Positions 24,424 through 32,538 of a stretch of 36,674 nt of DNA are shown piece after piece. A program made the translations under genes and the position numbers. The notes below the pieces were generated by a model that saw nothing but the letters and a program-made list of their open reading frames with translations, was not told the origin of the DNA and made no database searches. Within the stretch, counting starts at the first letter, position 1. Each line of letters starts with the position of its first letter. This DNA comes from a bacterium. GTDB taxonomy: Bacteria > Actinomycetota > Acidimicrobiia > Acidimicrobiales > Bin134. The stretch lies in contig JAPPMA010000063.1 in NCBI GenBank assembly GCA_028819295.1, positions 18,017 to 54,690 on the forward strand. The letters are read 5' to 3'.

Positions 24424-25479
24424 TCAGCCGATGGCTATTAGTTCGGGGAGGGTGCGGTGGTTGGAGAACAGGGTGGAGGCGGGGGAGTAGCGGGATAGGG
24501 CGTCGGCGGCGAGGATGACGGCGGCGGCGGTGTAGGAGGTGCGCTCGTTGGCGGGGAAGTGGGTGCGCTCGGGGTGGACCATGCCGGTGAAATAGGAACC
24601 GTCGTCGGCCCGCAGGTCTTGCACCCATTCGAACATCTCAGCGGCGACGTCTCGCCGGCCCACGCCGAGGTGGGCAATGACGCTCTCACAGGTCTCCGCC
24701 GCGGTGACCCAGGGCCGGTCGGACACGCAGCGCACTCCGATGCCGTCCATCACGAACTGATCGAATTGGGAGGCCAGCCGGGCTCGGCCATCCTGCCCGG
24801 TGACCACGCCCGACAGCACCGGGTAGTACCAGTCCATGGCCCAGCGGTCTTTGGGGGCGAAGGCGTCGGGCTGGGTTCGGATCACGTCGGCCAGCCGAGC
24901 CGCGCTCAGCTCCCAATCGGGCCGCTCGTGGCCCAGCTCCTCGCCGGTGGCGATGGCGGCTCGCAGGCTGTGGCAGATGCTGGACGATCCGGTGAGCAGG
25001 GCGAACGACCAGGGGGTGCCGTCGGCGTGGCGGGCCCAGCGGATCTCGCCCCGGGGCAGTTGCAAGTCGAGCACGAAGTCAACCGCTCGCTCCACCACCG
25101 GCCACATTGACTCCAAGAAGCTCCGGTCACCGGTACACAGGTAGTGGTGCCAGGTTCCGGCAGCCATGTAGGCCACGCAGTTGGCGTCCAGCTTGTCTTG
25201 CTCAACGCCGTCGGCCACGTAGTACTGATGCCACGCGCCGTCGGGGCGCTGATGGTCGGCCAGCCATTGGTAGGCCCGCTCGGCCTCGGCCCGGCGCCCC
25301 ATCACAGTGAGGGCCATCGCGGCCTCTACGTGATTCCACGGGTCGGCGTGGCCGCCGGGGAACCAGGGAATCATGCCGTTGGGCAATTGCCAGTCGACGA
25401 TGCTGTCGGCCGTTTGCGCCAAATCAGATGCCGACAGAACACCGGCCTCGCTGTGGCTGTGGGATTCAGGCGGCGACAA
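24424..25479 (-). CDS. alpha/alpha-toroid protein (prenyltransferase/glycoside-hydrolase-like)
   Basis: This 351-residue protein has the repeating helical hairpins of an alpha/alpha toroid, as in squalene cyclase-type or six-hairpin glycosidase folds: SIVDWQLPNGMIPWFPGGHADPWNHVEAAMALTVMG, YQWLADHQRPDGAWHQYY, VDFVLDLQLPRGEIRW, EWVQDLRADDGSYFTG. Each repeat has a W-x2-D/N-Q-x-DG-like turn. Such proteins are often labelled prenyltransferase, but no DDxxD or QW motif proving that is visible. It overlaps the methyltransferase upstream by 14 nt and shares an operon with a GT4 glycosyltransferase. A role in cell-envelope glycolipid or polysaccharide metabolism is the likeliest reading. Confidence 0.72.
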   Translation of the reverse strand: MSPPESHSHSEAGVLSASDLAQTADSIVDWQLPNGMIPWFPGGHADPWNHVEAAMALTVMGRRAEAERAYQWLADHQRPDGAWHQYYVADGVEQDKLDANCVAYMAAGTWHHYLCTGDRSFLESMWPVVERAVDFVLDLQLPRGEIRWARHADGTPWSFALLTGSSSICHSLRAAIATGEELGHERPDWELSAARLADVIRTQPDAFAPKDRWAMDWYYPVLSGVVTGQDGRARLASQFDQFVMDGIGVRCVSDRPWVTAAETCESVIAHLGVGRRDVAAEMFEWVQDLRADDGSYFTGMVHPERTHFPANERTSYTAAAVILAADALSRYSPASTLFSNHRTLPELIAIG

Positions 25480-26218
25480 GCTCGGTCTCCCTTGGAGTAT
25501 TCGATCCTGGTTTCCGGCTGTAGATAACCAGGCTCTTGCCCAGCACTGGACTCAGGACCCGTTCGGCTATTCGGGTGATTTTCGGTTGGCGAACAATATC
25601 CCACTCCAAGAGCCGACGATAAGCCGCCACCAGTCGATGGTCGTCCTGGTTGGGGCCCACCGCGCATCGCAGCCACCAATACGGGCTGTGCAGCGCGTGG
25701 GCGTGATGGCCCGTGTAGGGGGCCAGGCCAGCCTGTCGGAGCCGGTTGCGGAGTTCGCCTCGCCGGTAGATCCGCACATGGCCGCCCTCGGCTTTGGGAG
25801 CGTGATATTCATCCGACAGCGCCCAGCACACCTTCTCGGGGAACCAGGTGGGCACGGTCACGGCCAGCACCCCGCCGGGGCGCAGAATCCGGGCCAGCTC
25901 GGCCAACGCCTGATCGTCGGAGTCCACGTGCTCTAAGACCTCGGAGGCGATGACCCGGTTGAACGACTGGTCGGGGAACGGCAGGCAGGTGGCGTCGCCC
26001 TGCGCTGCCTGGCACGTTCCCTGGTAGTGCTCGTCGGCGTCAGACATGGCCGCAAATGTGGCCCGAATCTCAGTGAGCTCGGCCGATGCCAGATCACAGG
26101 CCACCACATGGGCCCCCCGCCGGGCCGCTTCGTAGGCGTGGCGCCCGAACCCGCAACCCAAATCCAGCAGCCGCTCGCCCGGTTTCAGGCCCAAGCGGTT
26201 GTAGTCAACGGTCAGCAT
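25466..26218 (-). CDS. class I SAM-dependent methyltransferase in glycosyltransferase operon
   Basis: This 250-residue methyltransferase starts MLTVDYNRLGLKPGERLLDLGCGFGRHAYEAARRG, with motif I LDLGCGFGRH at residues 18-27 and motif II VVACDLA. FNRVIASEVLEHVDSDDQALAELARILRPGG (motif IV and post-IV) follows. This is the pattern of UbiE/COQ5-like small-molecule methyltransferases. It is 31 nt downstream of the glycosyltransferase and overlaps the toroid gene, so all three are likely co-transcribed. Acceptor unknown. Confidence 0.83.
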   Translation of the reverse strand: MLTVDYNRLGLKPGERLLDLGCGFGRHAYEAARRGAHVVACDLASAELTEIRATFAAMSDADEHYQGTCQAAQGDATCLPFPDQSFNRVIASEVLEHVDSDDQALAELARILRPGGVLAVTVPTWFPEKVCWALSDEYHAPKAEGGHVRIYRRGELRNRLRQAGLAPYTGHHAHALHSPYWWLRCAVGPNQDDHRLVAAYRRLLEWDIVRQPKITRIAERVLSPVLGKSLVIYSRKPGSNTPRETELVAA

Positions 26219-26249
26219 GATGGGCCGGGCTCTTGGAAGTCGCCGAGCG

Positions 26250-27515
26250 CTATCGGTGGGGCCGCCACTCGTCCAACAGTGCCCGGTAGTGCTCCACCGT
26301 CTGTTCTGCGGTGCGACGCCAGCTCCACCGGCTGATCACCCGCTCCCGCCCTGCCGCGCCGATACGGGCGGCCATGGCCGGGTCGTCCAGCACTCGGCTC
26401 AGCGCGGCGGCCAGAGCCTCGCTGTCGCCTGGTGTCACCGCCACGCAGGTCTGGCCGTCGGGGCCGGCCACTTCGGGGAGCGCCCCGCCGGTGGTGGCCA
26501 CCAGCGGCGTGCCGCTGCACATGGCCTCGATGGCGGGCAGCGAGAACCCCTCGTACAGCGAGGGCACCACTGCCACCGAGCTGGTGGCGTACAGCTCCAC
26601 GATGCGCTCATCGGGCACGCCCGAGATGAACTCCACCACTTGGCCCAGACCCAAGCTGGCGATGGCCTCTGCCGAGGTGCCCCCCTCGCGGGGTTTGCCG
26701 ATGACGATGAGGCGGACGTCTCGTTCAGTTCGCAGCTTGGCCACCGCCTCCAGCAGGTAGCGCAGGCCCTTCATGGGCACGTCGGCGCTGGCGGTGGTGA
26801 TGATCTGCTCTGGTTTGCGATCCACGCCGGGCAGCGGGCGGAACTGCTCGGGGTCCACGCCCACCGGCACCACATGAATGAGGTGTCGGGGCACTCTTTG
26901 GTCGCGGGCGATGTCGTCGCGCGACGACTCCGACACGGTGATGATGCGCTGGAGACGGCGGGCCACTCGGGCCTGCATCCGGGTGAAGGAGTACCAGCGC
27001 CGCTTGCCCAGCCGCTCCACGGGGCTCCGGGCGTGCTGGAGTTCCAGTTGGCGGTCGACGGTGATGGGGTGGTGGATGGTGCCCAGCACCGGCAAGCCGT
27101 CGCGCTCGATGGCCAACAGCCCGTAGCCCAGCGACTGGTTGTCGTGAACCAGGTCGAAGTCGCCGACCCGGGTGCGCAGCATCTGCCAGGCCCGGATGGA
27201 GAAGGCCAGCGGCTCTGAGAAGGCCCCGGTCATGAACGAGCCCACCTCGGCGGCGTCGGCCCACGACTTGATCTCCCAGAACCCCGGCATCCGCCCGGGG
27301 TGGACGTCGTTGAAGATGTCCAGGCTGGGGAGCTTGTGCAGCGGCACCCGGTCATCGAGCACCGGATAGGGCTGTCCGCTCAGCACCTCCACCTGGTGGC
27401 CGAGGCCGGTGAGCGCCTTGCTCAGATGGTGGACGTACACCCCCTGCCCGCCGCAGTGGGGCTTGCCCCGGTACGACAAAAGGGCGATTTTGAGCGGTTG
27501 ATCCGCTGAGACCAT
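26250..27515 (-). CDS. GT4-family glycosyltransferase
   Basis: This 421-residue GT-B glycosyltransferase has the N-terminal Rossmann domain opening KIALLSYRGKPHCGGQGVYVHHLSKAL, with the Gly-rich acceptor/donor loop. The C-terminal donor domain has SADVPMKGLRYLLEAVAKL, then VPSLYEGFSLPAIEAMCSGTPLVAT with the EGFxxxxxEA (E-x7-E) motif of GT4 retaining enzymes. It is the first gene of a three-gene minus-strand operon with a methyltransferase and a toroid protein. ATG 27515 is the first plausible start; no strong Shine-Dalgarno or TANNNT box is seen. Confidence 0.88.
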   Translation of the reverse strand: MVSADQPLKIALLSYRGKPHCGGQGVYVHHLSKALTGLGHQVEVLSGQPYPVLDDRVPLHKLPSLDIFNDVHPGRMPGFWEIKSWADAAEVGSFMTGAFSEPLAFSIRAWQMLRTRVGDFDLVHDNQSLGYGLLAIERDGLPVLGTIHHPITVDRQLELQHARSPVERLGKRRWYSFTRMQARVARRLQRIITVSESSRDDIARDQRVPRHLIHVVPVGVDPEQFRPLPGVDRKPEQIITTASADVPMKGLRYLLEAVAKLRTERDVRLIVIGKPREGGTSAEAIASLGLGQVVEFISGVPDERIVELYATSSVAVVPSLYEGFSLPAIEAMCSGTPLVATTGGALPEVAGPDGQTCVAVTPGDSEALAAALSRVLDDPAMAARIGAAGRERVISRWSWRRTAEQTVEHYRALLDEWRPHR

Positions 27516-27578
27516 AGCCCCACAAGGCTTTCGGAATTCGGGGGGTTTGGCAAATGCTCAACCACCGGAAGGGACCGC

Positions 27579-27584
27579 TATCTT
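27579..27584 (+). promoter_or_regulatory. -10 box TATCTT for dtd
   Basis: TATCTT lies 6 nt before GTG 27591, so the transcript probably begins on the start codon. Confidence 0.6.
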
Positions 27585-27590
27585 GGCGTC

Positions 27591-28028
27591 GTGCGAGCGT
27601 TAGTGCAGCGGGCCGCCGAGGCCCGGGTTCGGGTGGACGGTGAGGTCATCGGGGAGATCGGCCCCGGATTGTGCTGTCTGGTCGGCGTTACCCACGACGA
27701 TGACGCCGACACGGTCAAGAAGATGGCCGGAAAGCTGTGGAACCTGCGCATCTTCACCGACGAGAACGGGCACATGAACCTGTCGGTGGCCGACACCAGC
27801 GGCGAGCTGTTGGTGGTGAGCCAGTTCACCCTCTACGGCGACATCAGCCGCGGCCGCCGCCCCTCATTCTTGGGCGCCGCTGCTCCCGACCAAGCCGCCG
27901 CCCTGATCGACGACCTCGTAGCCGAGCTCCGCGCCCTCGGCGCCACCGTCGCCACCGGCTCCTTCGGGGCCATGATGGCCGTAGAACTCATCAACGACGG
28001 ACCTGTAACCCTGATGGTGGAGATCTGA
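27591..28028 (+). CDS. dtd: D-aminoacyl-tRNA deacylase
   Basis: This 145-residue DTD hydrolyses D-aminoacyl-tRNAs (and Gly-tRNA(Ala)), recycling mischarged tRNA. Both active-site signatures are intact: SQFTLYGD near residue 77 and the Gly-cis-Pro segment NDGPVT near residue 137. The start MRALVQRAAEARVRVDGEVIGEIGPGL matches the family, and GTG 27591 agrees with the -10 box. Its TGA (28026-28028) directly abuts the stop of lnt on the other strand. Confidence 0.96.
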   Translation: MRALVQRAAEARVRVDGEVIGEIGPGLCCLVGVTHDDDADTVKKMAGKLWNLRIFTDENGHMNLSVADTSGELLVVSQFTLYGDISRGRRPSFLGAAAPDQAAALIDDLVAELRALGATVATGSFGAMMAVELINDGPVTLMVEI

Positions 28029-29513
28029 TCAGCTGGGTTTGCGGCGGGGTGGGGCAGGGGTGCGTTGGTGGGCGATCCAGGCGGCCAGCAGGGCGGCGAT
28101 GGCGAGGGCGATCATGGGCCAGGGGCCGGCGCGGGTGGCGAGGGTTTGGCCGGCGCGGAGTTCGATGGGGGATTGGATGACTTTGCGCTCGGAGACGGCG
28201 GTGCGCTGGTAGACGTTGCCCTCGGGGTCGACGAAGGCGCTGAACCCGGTGGGGGCCGATTGCACCACCCAGCGGCCGGTCTCCAAGGCCCGCAGCCGGG
28301 AACTGGCGATTTGCTGGGTCTGCACGATGGTAAGCCAGTAGCTGGCCCCGTTGGTGGGGTTCAACAGCACCTCGCCGCCGTTGCCGATGGCGTCGCGGGC
28401 CCGATCCTCAAAGAAGATCTCCCAGCTTATGGACACCCCGAGGCGGCCCACGGGGGTGTCCACCACTGCGGGGGTGTAGCCCCGGCGCATGTCTCGGGCT
28501 GGCAGGTAATCGGGGGCCAGCGGCTCGATCAGCGACCGCAGCGGCACGTACTCACCGAAAGGCACCAGCCTCACCTTGTCGTAGCGGTCTGTTAGCGATC
28601 CGTCGGGGGTGAACACCGCGGCGAAGTTGGCCGCCTCGGTGGTTGACACGTCTTCGACCACTCCGGCCACCAGGGTGGCGTCGAGTTCCCGGGACAACTC
28701 TGCCAGCCGCAACCGCTCCTCGCTGCTGACGAACAAGCCGTGTACGTCCACCACGTCTTCGGGCCACACCACCAAGTCCACCGGTTGCTGCACGAGCTGG
28801 CTGGCTTCCAGATGACGCTCGAACACCACCCCCGGCTCCGTGTTGGCCGCCCTGGTCCGCTGCGGGCCGCCGCCCTGGACCACGGCCACGTCGATGGTGC
28901 CGGTGGCCGAGCCCCGGGGGGCCAACGCCGCCCAGCCCCAGAACCCAAGAACAACAACCGCCAGGGTCAGCGCAGCCTGCCACCGGCGATCCAGCGCGGC
29001 GGCCAGCAGCATGGCGATGGCCGCGCCCACGCCCACCAGCAGCAATGGCCCCAGCACCCGCACGGTGGTGACCCACGGGGTGTCAACCTGACTCATGGGC
29101 AGGGTGGCCAGCGGCACGCCGCCGAACGGCCAGTGCCATCGGATCGCTCCGGCCAGCACGAACAGTCCCGGCAGCGCCACCCATCGGCCACGTTCCGGCG
29201 GACAGGCGGCCCCCACCAGGCCATAAAGCACGGAGAACACAATGCACACGGCCAGATAGCCGGGCAGGGTGAAGTCCACCATCCAGAATGTGGCCGGGAA
29301 CAGCCATCCGGCCCCAAAGCCGAATCCCCGCCACGCCCGGGCCCAAATCGGCTGGTCGGCGATGAGGCGCTCGAAGGCCACCAACCCGACCAAGGCCAGG
29401 GGCCACCACCCCCACGGAGGCATCGACAGGGCTACCAGCCCGCCCGCCGCCAAAGAGCCCGCGGCCGTCCCTCCGCTGGTGCGAGCCCACACCGCCAACC
29501 TCGGGCTGCTCAT
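28029..29513 (-). CDS. lnt: apolipoprotein N-acyltransferase-like protein with Ser at the catalytic Cys position
   Basis: This 494-residue protein has an N-terminal block of membrane helices (to about residue 195), a nitrilase-like extracytoplasmic domain and a final helix, as in Lnt, which N-acylates lipoproteins. In E. coli Lnt the triad is Glu267-Lys335-Cys387. Here Glu252 (VVWPED) and Lys313 (YDKVRLVPFGEYVP) are present, with Glu321 in the conserved loop. The Cys position in the I-C-Y-E-I segment reads I-S-W-E-I (Ser363). The gene follows hemY through two 14-codon relay ORFs made of 41-bp tandem repeats. Two lipoproteins are encoded in this window. The enzyme may be altered or inactive. 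Confidence 0.85.
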   Translation of the reverse strand: MSSPRLAVWARTSGGTAAGSLAAGGLVALSMPPWGWWPLALVGLVAFERLIADQPIWARAWRGFGFGAGWLFPATFWMVDFTLPGYLAVCIVFSVLYGLVGAACPPERGRWVALPGLFVLAGAIRWHWPFGGVPLATLPMSQVDTPWVTTVRVLGPLLLVGVGAAIAMLLAAALDRRWQAALTLAVVVLGFWGWAALAPRGSATGTIDVAVVQGGGPQRTRAANTEPGVVFERHLEASQLVQQPVDLVVWPEDVVDVHGLFVSSEERLRLAELSRELDATLVAGVVEDVSTTEAANFAAVFTPDGSLTDRYDKVRLVPFGEYVPLRSLIEPLAPDYLPARDMRRGYTPAVVDTPVGRLGVSISWEIFFEDRARDAIGNGGEVLLNPTNGASYWLTIVQTQQIASSRLRALETGRWVVQSAPTGFSAFVDPEGNVYQRTAVSERKVIQSPIELRAGQTLATRAGPWPMIALAIAALLAAWIAHQRTPAPPRRKPS

Positions 29514-29554
29514 CGGGCGTCAGCGCCTTCGGTCAGGCTGGCTCGGCTGCTCAT
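29510..29554 (-). CDS. relay mini-ORF 2 before lnt
   Basis: ATG at 29554 to TGA at 29510, peptide [14 protein letters not shown]. The TGA overlaps the lnt ATG at 29513 (ATGA). Its first residues match the start of Lnt (MSS). Confidence 0.4.
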   Translation of the reverse strand: MSSRASLTEGADAR

Positions 29555-29595
29555 CGGGCGTCAGCGCTTTCGGTCAGGCTGGCTCGGCTGCTCAT
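29551..29595 (-). CDS. relay mini-ORF 1 after hemY
   Basis: ATG at 29595 overlaps the hemY stop (ATGA 29595-29592). The peptide [14 protein letters not shown] ends on the ATG of mini-ORF 2. Its last residues (ADAR) match the end of HemY (AVAR). Confidence 0.4.
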   Translation of the reverse strand: MSSRASLTESADAR

Positions 29596-30926
29596 CGGGC
29601 GACCGCGCCCTGGGCCACGCTGGCCTGAGCCGCTTGTCGGCCCTGGTGGATGCAGGCTGGCACCCCTAGGCCCCGCGCCCATGCCCCGGTCACCTGCAAC
29701 CAGGGGGCGTCGTGGGCCAGCGACCGCTCTATGTCGGCCACCAAATCCAAATGACCGGGACGGAACTGGGGCAGCGACCGCTCCCACCGGCTGATGCGCA
29801 CTTCCTGGGGCTCGGCGCTCAAGCCCATCGTGGCCCCCAAGTCGGCTCGCACCGCGCCCACAAGAGCATCATCATCGAGGGCCAGGGCCCGGTCGTCGCC
29901 ATAACGTCCAGCCGACACTCGCAGCACCACCGTGTCGGGCGAGCCCACATGGGCCCATTTGCTCGACGCCCATGAGCAAGCGGTGATGGTGAAACCCTCT
30001 ACCGCGGGTACCAGGTAGCCCGATCCCGCCATGGGGTGGTTGACATCGATGGCGTCGTAGGCCAGCGACACCAGCACCACCGAGGCGTAGTCGATGCTGT
30101 CCAGCAGTTCAGCCGTGCGAGCCGACACCGGGGACAACAGGGCGCGGGCGGCGTTAGCGGGGATGGTCACGATCACCCGGTCGGCATCCAAGTCGCCCAA
30201 TTCCACCACCGGGGACGACAGTCGCAGCCGGTCGCCCAGCCGGTCGGCCAGTTCGTTGGTCAGCCGCCCCAAGCCGTCGGGCAGTGTGTAGAACACCGGC
30301 GCGGCCGGATCGGCTGTCGACGACGCGGCCAGCCGACGAAGCTCTCGCACCAGGCTGGAACTCCGGGAGGCGGCCTCGGCCAACTGCGGCACTGCCGCCC
30401 GCACGCTCAATTGGTCGATAGAAGAGGCGTTGATGCCCCCGATCAGCGGATCCACCAGCCGGTCGGCCACCTCATCGCCCAGCCGCCGCCGCACCAGCTC
30501 ACCCACCGACTTGTCGCCGACAAGCGGCGACCCGGCCAAATCGGGCTCTTGGCGGGCGCGGTCCACTCCGTCGGAAGAGACAATCCCCGAAGCGGCCAAA
30601 GCGTCGAAGTCCAACGGCACTCCCAGCACGTTGGGTTGGGGCAGCGTTCGCAAGGCCCCTCGGGAGTACACGAATGCCGCCCGCTGAGCCGGCGAAACCA
30701 GGTCGGCGCCCAATCCCAGCTCCTGGCACAGCTCCACTGCCCACGGCACCCGGGCCAAAAAGGCGTCCGCCCCCTCGTCCACCGGCTGCCCGGCCAATTC
30801 GGTGGTGAGAAGCCGCCCCCCCGCCCGCTCAGCGGCCTCATACACCACCACCTCGGCCCCCGACTTGGCGGCCTCATAACCGGCGGCCAACCCGGTGACG
30901 CCCGCCCCGACAACCGCGACTTTCAC
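29592..30926 (-). CDS. hemY: protoporphyrinogen/coproporphyrinogen oxidase
   Basis: This 444-residue FAD-dependent oxidase has the dinucleotide-binding [20 protein letters not shown] from residue 7, then [13 protein letters not shown] with the ribose-binding motif, and [27 protein letters not shown] is characteristic of HemY/HemG-type enzymes. In actinobacteria this protein usually oxidises coproporphyrinogen III (also called CgoX) in the coproporphyrin-dependent heme route. The GTG start overlaps the hemE stop (GTGA). The C-terminus ends at the first of three ATGA junctions leading to lnt. Confidence 0.93.
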   Translation of the reverse strand: MKVAVVGAGVTGLAAGYEAAKSGAEVVVYEAAERAGGRLLTTELAGQPVDEGADAFLARVPWAVELCQELGLGADLVSPAQRAAFVYSRGALRTLPQPNVLGVPLDFDALAASGIVSSDGVDRARQEPDLAGSPLVGDKSVGELVRRRLGDEVADRLVDPLIGGINASSIDQLSVRAAVPQLAEAASRSSSLVRELRRLAASSTADPAAPVFYTLPDGLGRLTNELADRLGDRLRLSSPVVELGDLDADRVIVTIPANAARALLSPVSARTAELLDSIDYASVVLVSLAYDAIDVNHPMAGSGYLVPAVEGFTITACSWASSKWAHVGSPDTVVLRVSAGRYGDDRALALDDDALVGAVRADLGATMGLSAEPQEVRISRWERSLPQFRPGHLDLVADIERSLAHDAPWLQVTGAWARGLGVPACIHQGRQAAQASVAQGAVAR

Positions 30927-31975
30927 GGGGCGGCCTTGTACCCGTGTACCAGCTCCACCACCCGTTCCAGTGTCTCAGGGTCGGTCTCGGGCAGCACGCC
31001 GTGGCCCAGGTTGAACACGTGCCCCGGCTGTCCGGCATTGCGGTCGAGCACGTCGGTGGCCCGTTCGGCCACCACTGGCCACGGGGCCAGCACCGCGGCC
31101 GGGTCCAGGTTGCCTTGCACGGCCACGTCGGGTCCCAGCCGCTCCCGGGCGCCGTCAAGGTGTACCCGCCAGTCCACCCCCACCACGTCGGCCCCGGCCT
31201 TGGCCAACAACTCGAGCAGTTCGCCGGTGCCCACCCCGAAGTGAATACCCGGCGCCCCATCCCCACGATCACCTAGCTCGGCGAAAATCCGCTGACTGGC
31301 GGGCAGCACGAATCGCCGGTACTCGTCGGGGGCCAGTGTCCCGGCCCACGAGTCGAACAGCTGAAAGGCCGAAGCCCCGGCGTCGAGCTGCGAGCCGATG
31401 GATGCGATGGCCAGGTCGGCCAGGCGATCCAACAGGGCGGCCCACAGGCCGGGGTCGCTGTGCATCAACCGCTTGGTGAGGGCGTGGGTGCGCGACGGCC
31501 CCCCTTCCACCAAGTACGAGGCCATGGTGAACGGCGCCCCGGCGAAGGCGATCAGCGGCACGTCGAGCTCCGCCACCAGGTTGCGAACGGTTTCCAGCAC
31601 ATACGGGGTGTCGGCCTCGGGGTCGAGCGGGCGCAGACGGTTGAGATCGCGGGCCTCGCGGAACGGGTGTTCCACCACCGGTCCCACTCCGGGCACGATG
31701 TCCACCCCGAACCCGATGGCGTGGGTGGGCACCACGATGTCGGAGTACAAGATGGCCGCGTCCACCCCGTAGCGGCGCACCGGCTGAAGGGTGATCTCGG
31801 TGGCTATTTCGGGGCGGGCGATGGTGTCCAGCATCGACCCCTCCCCCCGGATGGCCCGATACTCGGGCAGCGACCGCCCGGCCTGACGCATGAACCACAC
31901 CGGCACCCGGTCTACCGGCAGGCAGCGGCACACCCGCAGGAAGGCGCTGTTGTCAGGGGCGGGACCGGCAGCCAC
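30923..31975 (-). CDS. hemE: uroporphyrinogen decarboxylase
   Basis: This protein of about 350 residues converts uroporphyrinogen III to coproporphyrinogen III in heme synthesis. Signatures are [28 protein letters not shown] with the conserved Arg pair, [14 protein letters not shown] with the catalytic Asp, and the C-terminal [29 protein letters not shown] 31975 is preferred because TACGGT stands exactly 6 nt before it; TTG 31981 is the alternative, two codons earlier. It is the first gene of hemE-hemY-lnt. Its promoter region is shared with the divergent small gene at 32164. Confidence 0.95.
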   Translation of the reverse strand: MAAGPAPDNSAFLRVCRCLPVDRVPVWFMRQAGRSLPEYRAIRGEGSMLDTIARPEIATEITLQPVRRYGVDAAILYSDIVVPTHAIGFGVDIVPGVGPVVEHPFREARDLNRLRPLDPEADTPYVLETVRNLVAELDVPLIAFAGAPFTMASYLVEGGPSRTHALTKRLMHSDPGLWAALLDRLADLAIASIGSQLDAGASAFQLFDSWAGTLAPDEYRRFVLPASQRIFAELGDRGDGAPGIHFGVGTGELLELLAKAGADVVGVDWRVHLDGARERLGPDVAVQGNLDPAAVLAPWPVVAERATDVLDRNAGQPGHVFNLGHGVLPETDPETLERVVELVHGYKAAP

Positions 31976-31981
31976 GCCCAA

Positions 31982-31987
31982 ACCGTA
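31982..31987 (-). promoter_or_regulatory. -10 box TACGGT for hemE
   Basis: TACGGT on the minus strand lies 6 nt before GTG 31975. Confidence 0.5.
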
Positions 31988-32004
31988 CTGACATATGGGG
32001 TGGT

Positions 32005-32113
32005 CAGTGCTATCGATCCAGCGCCATCACCTCTGTACCACTCGTGAGCGACACGTCGCCGGCATCGGCTTGTTGCCAGTGCTATCGATCCAGCGCCATC
32101 ACCTCTGTGCCAC
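32005..32113 (+). repeat. 37-nt direct repeat, 72-nt offset
   Basis: 32005-32041 and 32077-32113 match at 36 of 37 bases (mismatch at 32037 versus 32109). The offset of 72 keeps the reading frame. The repeat lies in the hemE-32164 gap and duplicates a region containing CCATCACCTCTGT-type sequence similar to the functional start region at 32140-32163. Confidence 0.95.
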
Positions 32114-32150
32114 CCCTCCGATGCCGGCGCCCCAGTACCATCGCCTCCGA

Positions 32151-32156
32151 TACCAT
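32151..32156 (+). promoter_or_regulatory. -10 box TACCAT for the small acidic gene
   Basis: TACCAT lies 7 nt before GTG 32164. Another TACCAT lies 15 nt further upstream. Confidence 0.5.
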
Positions 32157-32163
32157 CGACTCG

Positions 32164-32424
32164 GTGCGCCGGTCTATAGACGACTACCCATTCGACCCTG
32201 CCGATCTCCCTCCCGGAGACGACGACGAGTTCTCCCCGGTGTCGTGGGCGGTGGCCATTGCCGACGACTATGAAGACGCCATACCCCGAGTGATGCTCAC
32301 CGTCGAGGAAGTGGGCCAGGCCGGCTACGGGCTGGTGGCCCACCTGTCCCCACCGTTGGCCCGCCGCCTCCGCGCCGCCGTCGACGACGCCCTCAAGGAG
32401 ATAGGCGAAGCCGAGACCCGTTGA
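32164..32424 (+). CDS. small acidic protein, unknown function
   Basis: This 86-residue protein is rich in Asp and Glu in its first half (SIDDYPFDPADLPPGDDDEFSP) and ends in a helix LARRLRAAVDDALKEIGEA. No family recognised, no signal peptide or membrane segment. GTG 32164 is supported by the TACCAT box 7 nt upstream. The frame is open back to GTG 32044, but that part falls in the duplicated non-coding region and looks unlike protein. Confidence 0.6.
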   Translation: MRRSIDDYPFDPADLPPGDDDEFSPVSWAVAIADDYEDAIPRVMLTVEEVGQAGYGLVAHLSPPLARRLRAAVDDALKEIGEAETR

Positions 32425-32526
32425 GCGCTGTTCCATCCTCGGCCCTGGATATGCCCGCTTCAAGGGATTTCGCGCCAGATATATGAGATTCTGATATAAG
32501 CCCATATAAATACCTTGAAATCAGGA

Positions 32527-32532
32527 TAAGCT
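32527..32532 (+). promoter_or_regulatory. -10 box TAAGCT for the ATPase gene
   Basis: TAAGCT lies 6 nt before ATG 32539. The upstream 60 nt are AT-rich (several ATATA runs), in contrast to the surroundings. Confidence 0.6.
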
Positions 32533-32538
32533 GGGCCG

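Larger units (their letters stand above)
29507..29600 (-). repeat. 41-bp tandem repeats between hemY and lnt
   Basis: Two full 41-bp units (29507-29547 and 29548-29588, one mismatch: 29527 versus 29568) are followed by a partial third unit to 29600. Each unit carries an ATGA stop/start overlap on the minus strand. The period equals a 15-codon ORF minus the 4-nt overlap. Confidence 0.95.

Noticed and set aside
32044..32163. N-terminal 40-codon extension of the small acidic gene
   Set aside because: Encoded by the duplicated intergenic repeat and Ser/Cys/Arg-rich; the promoter box at 32151 fits the later start.
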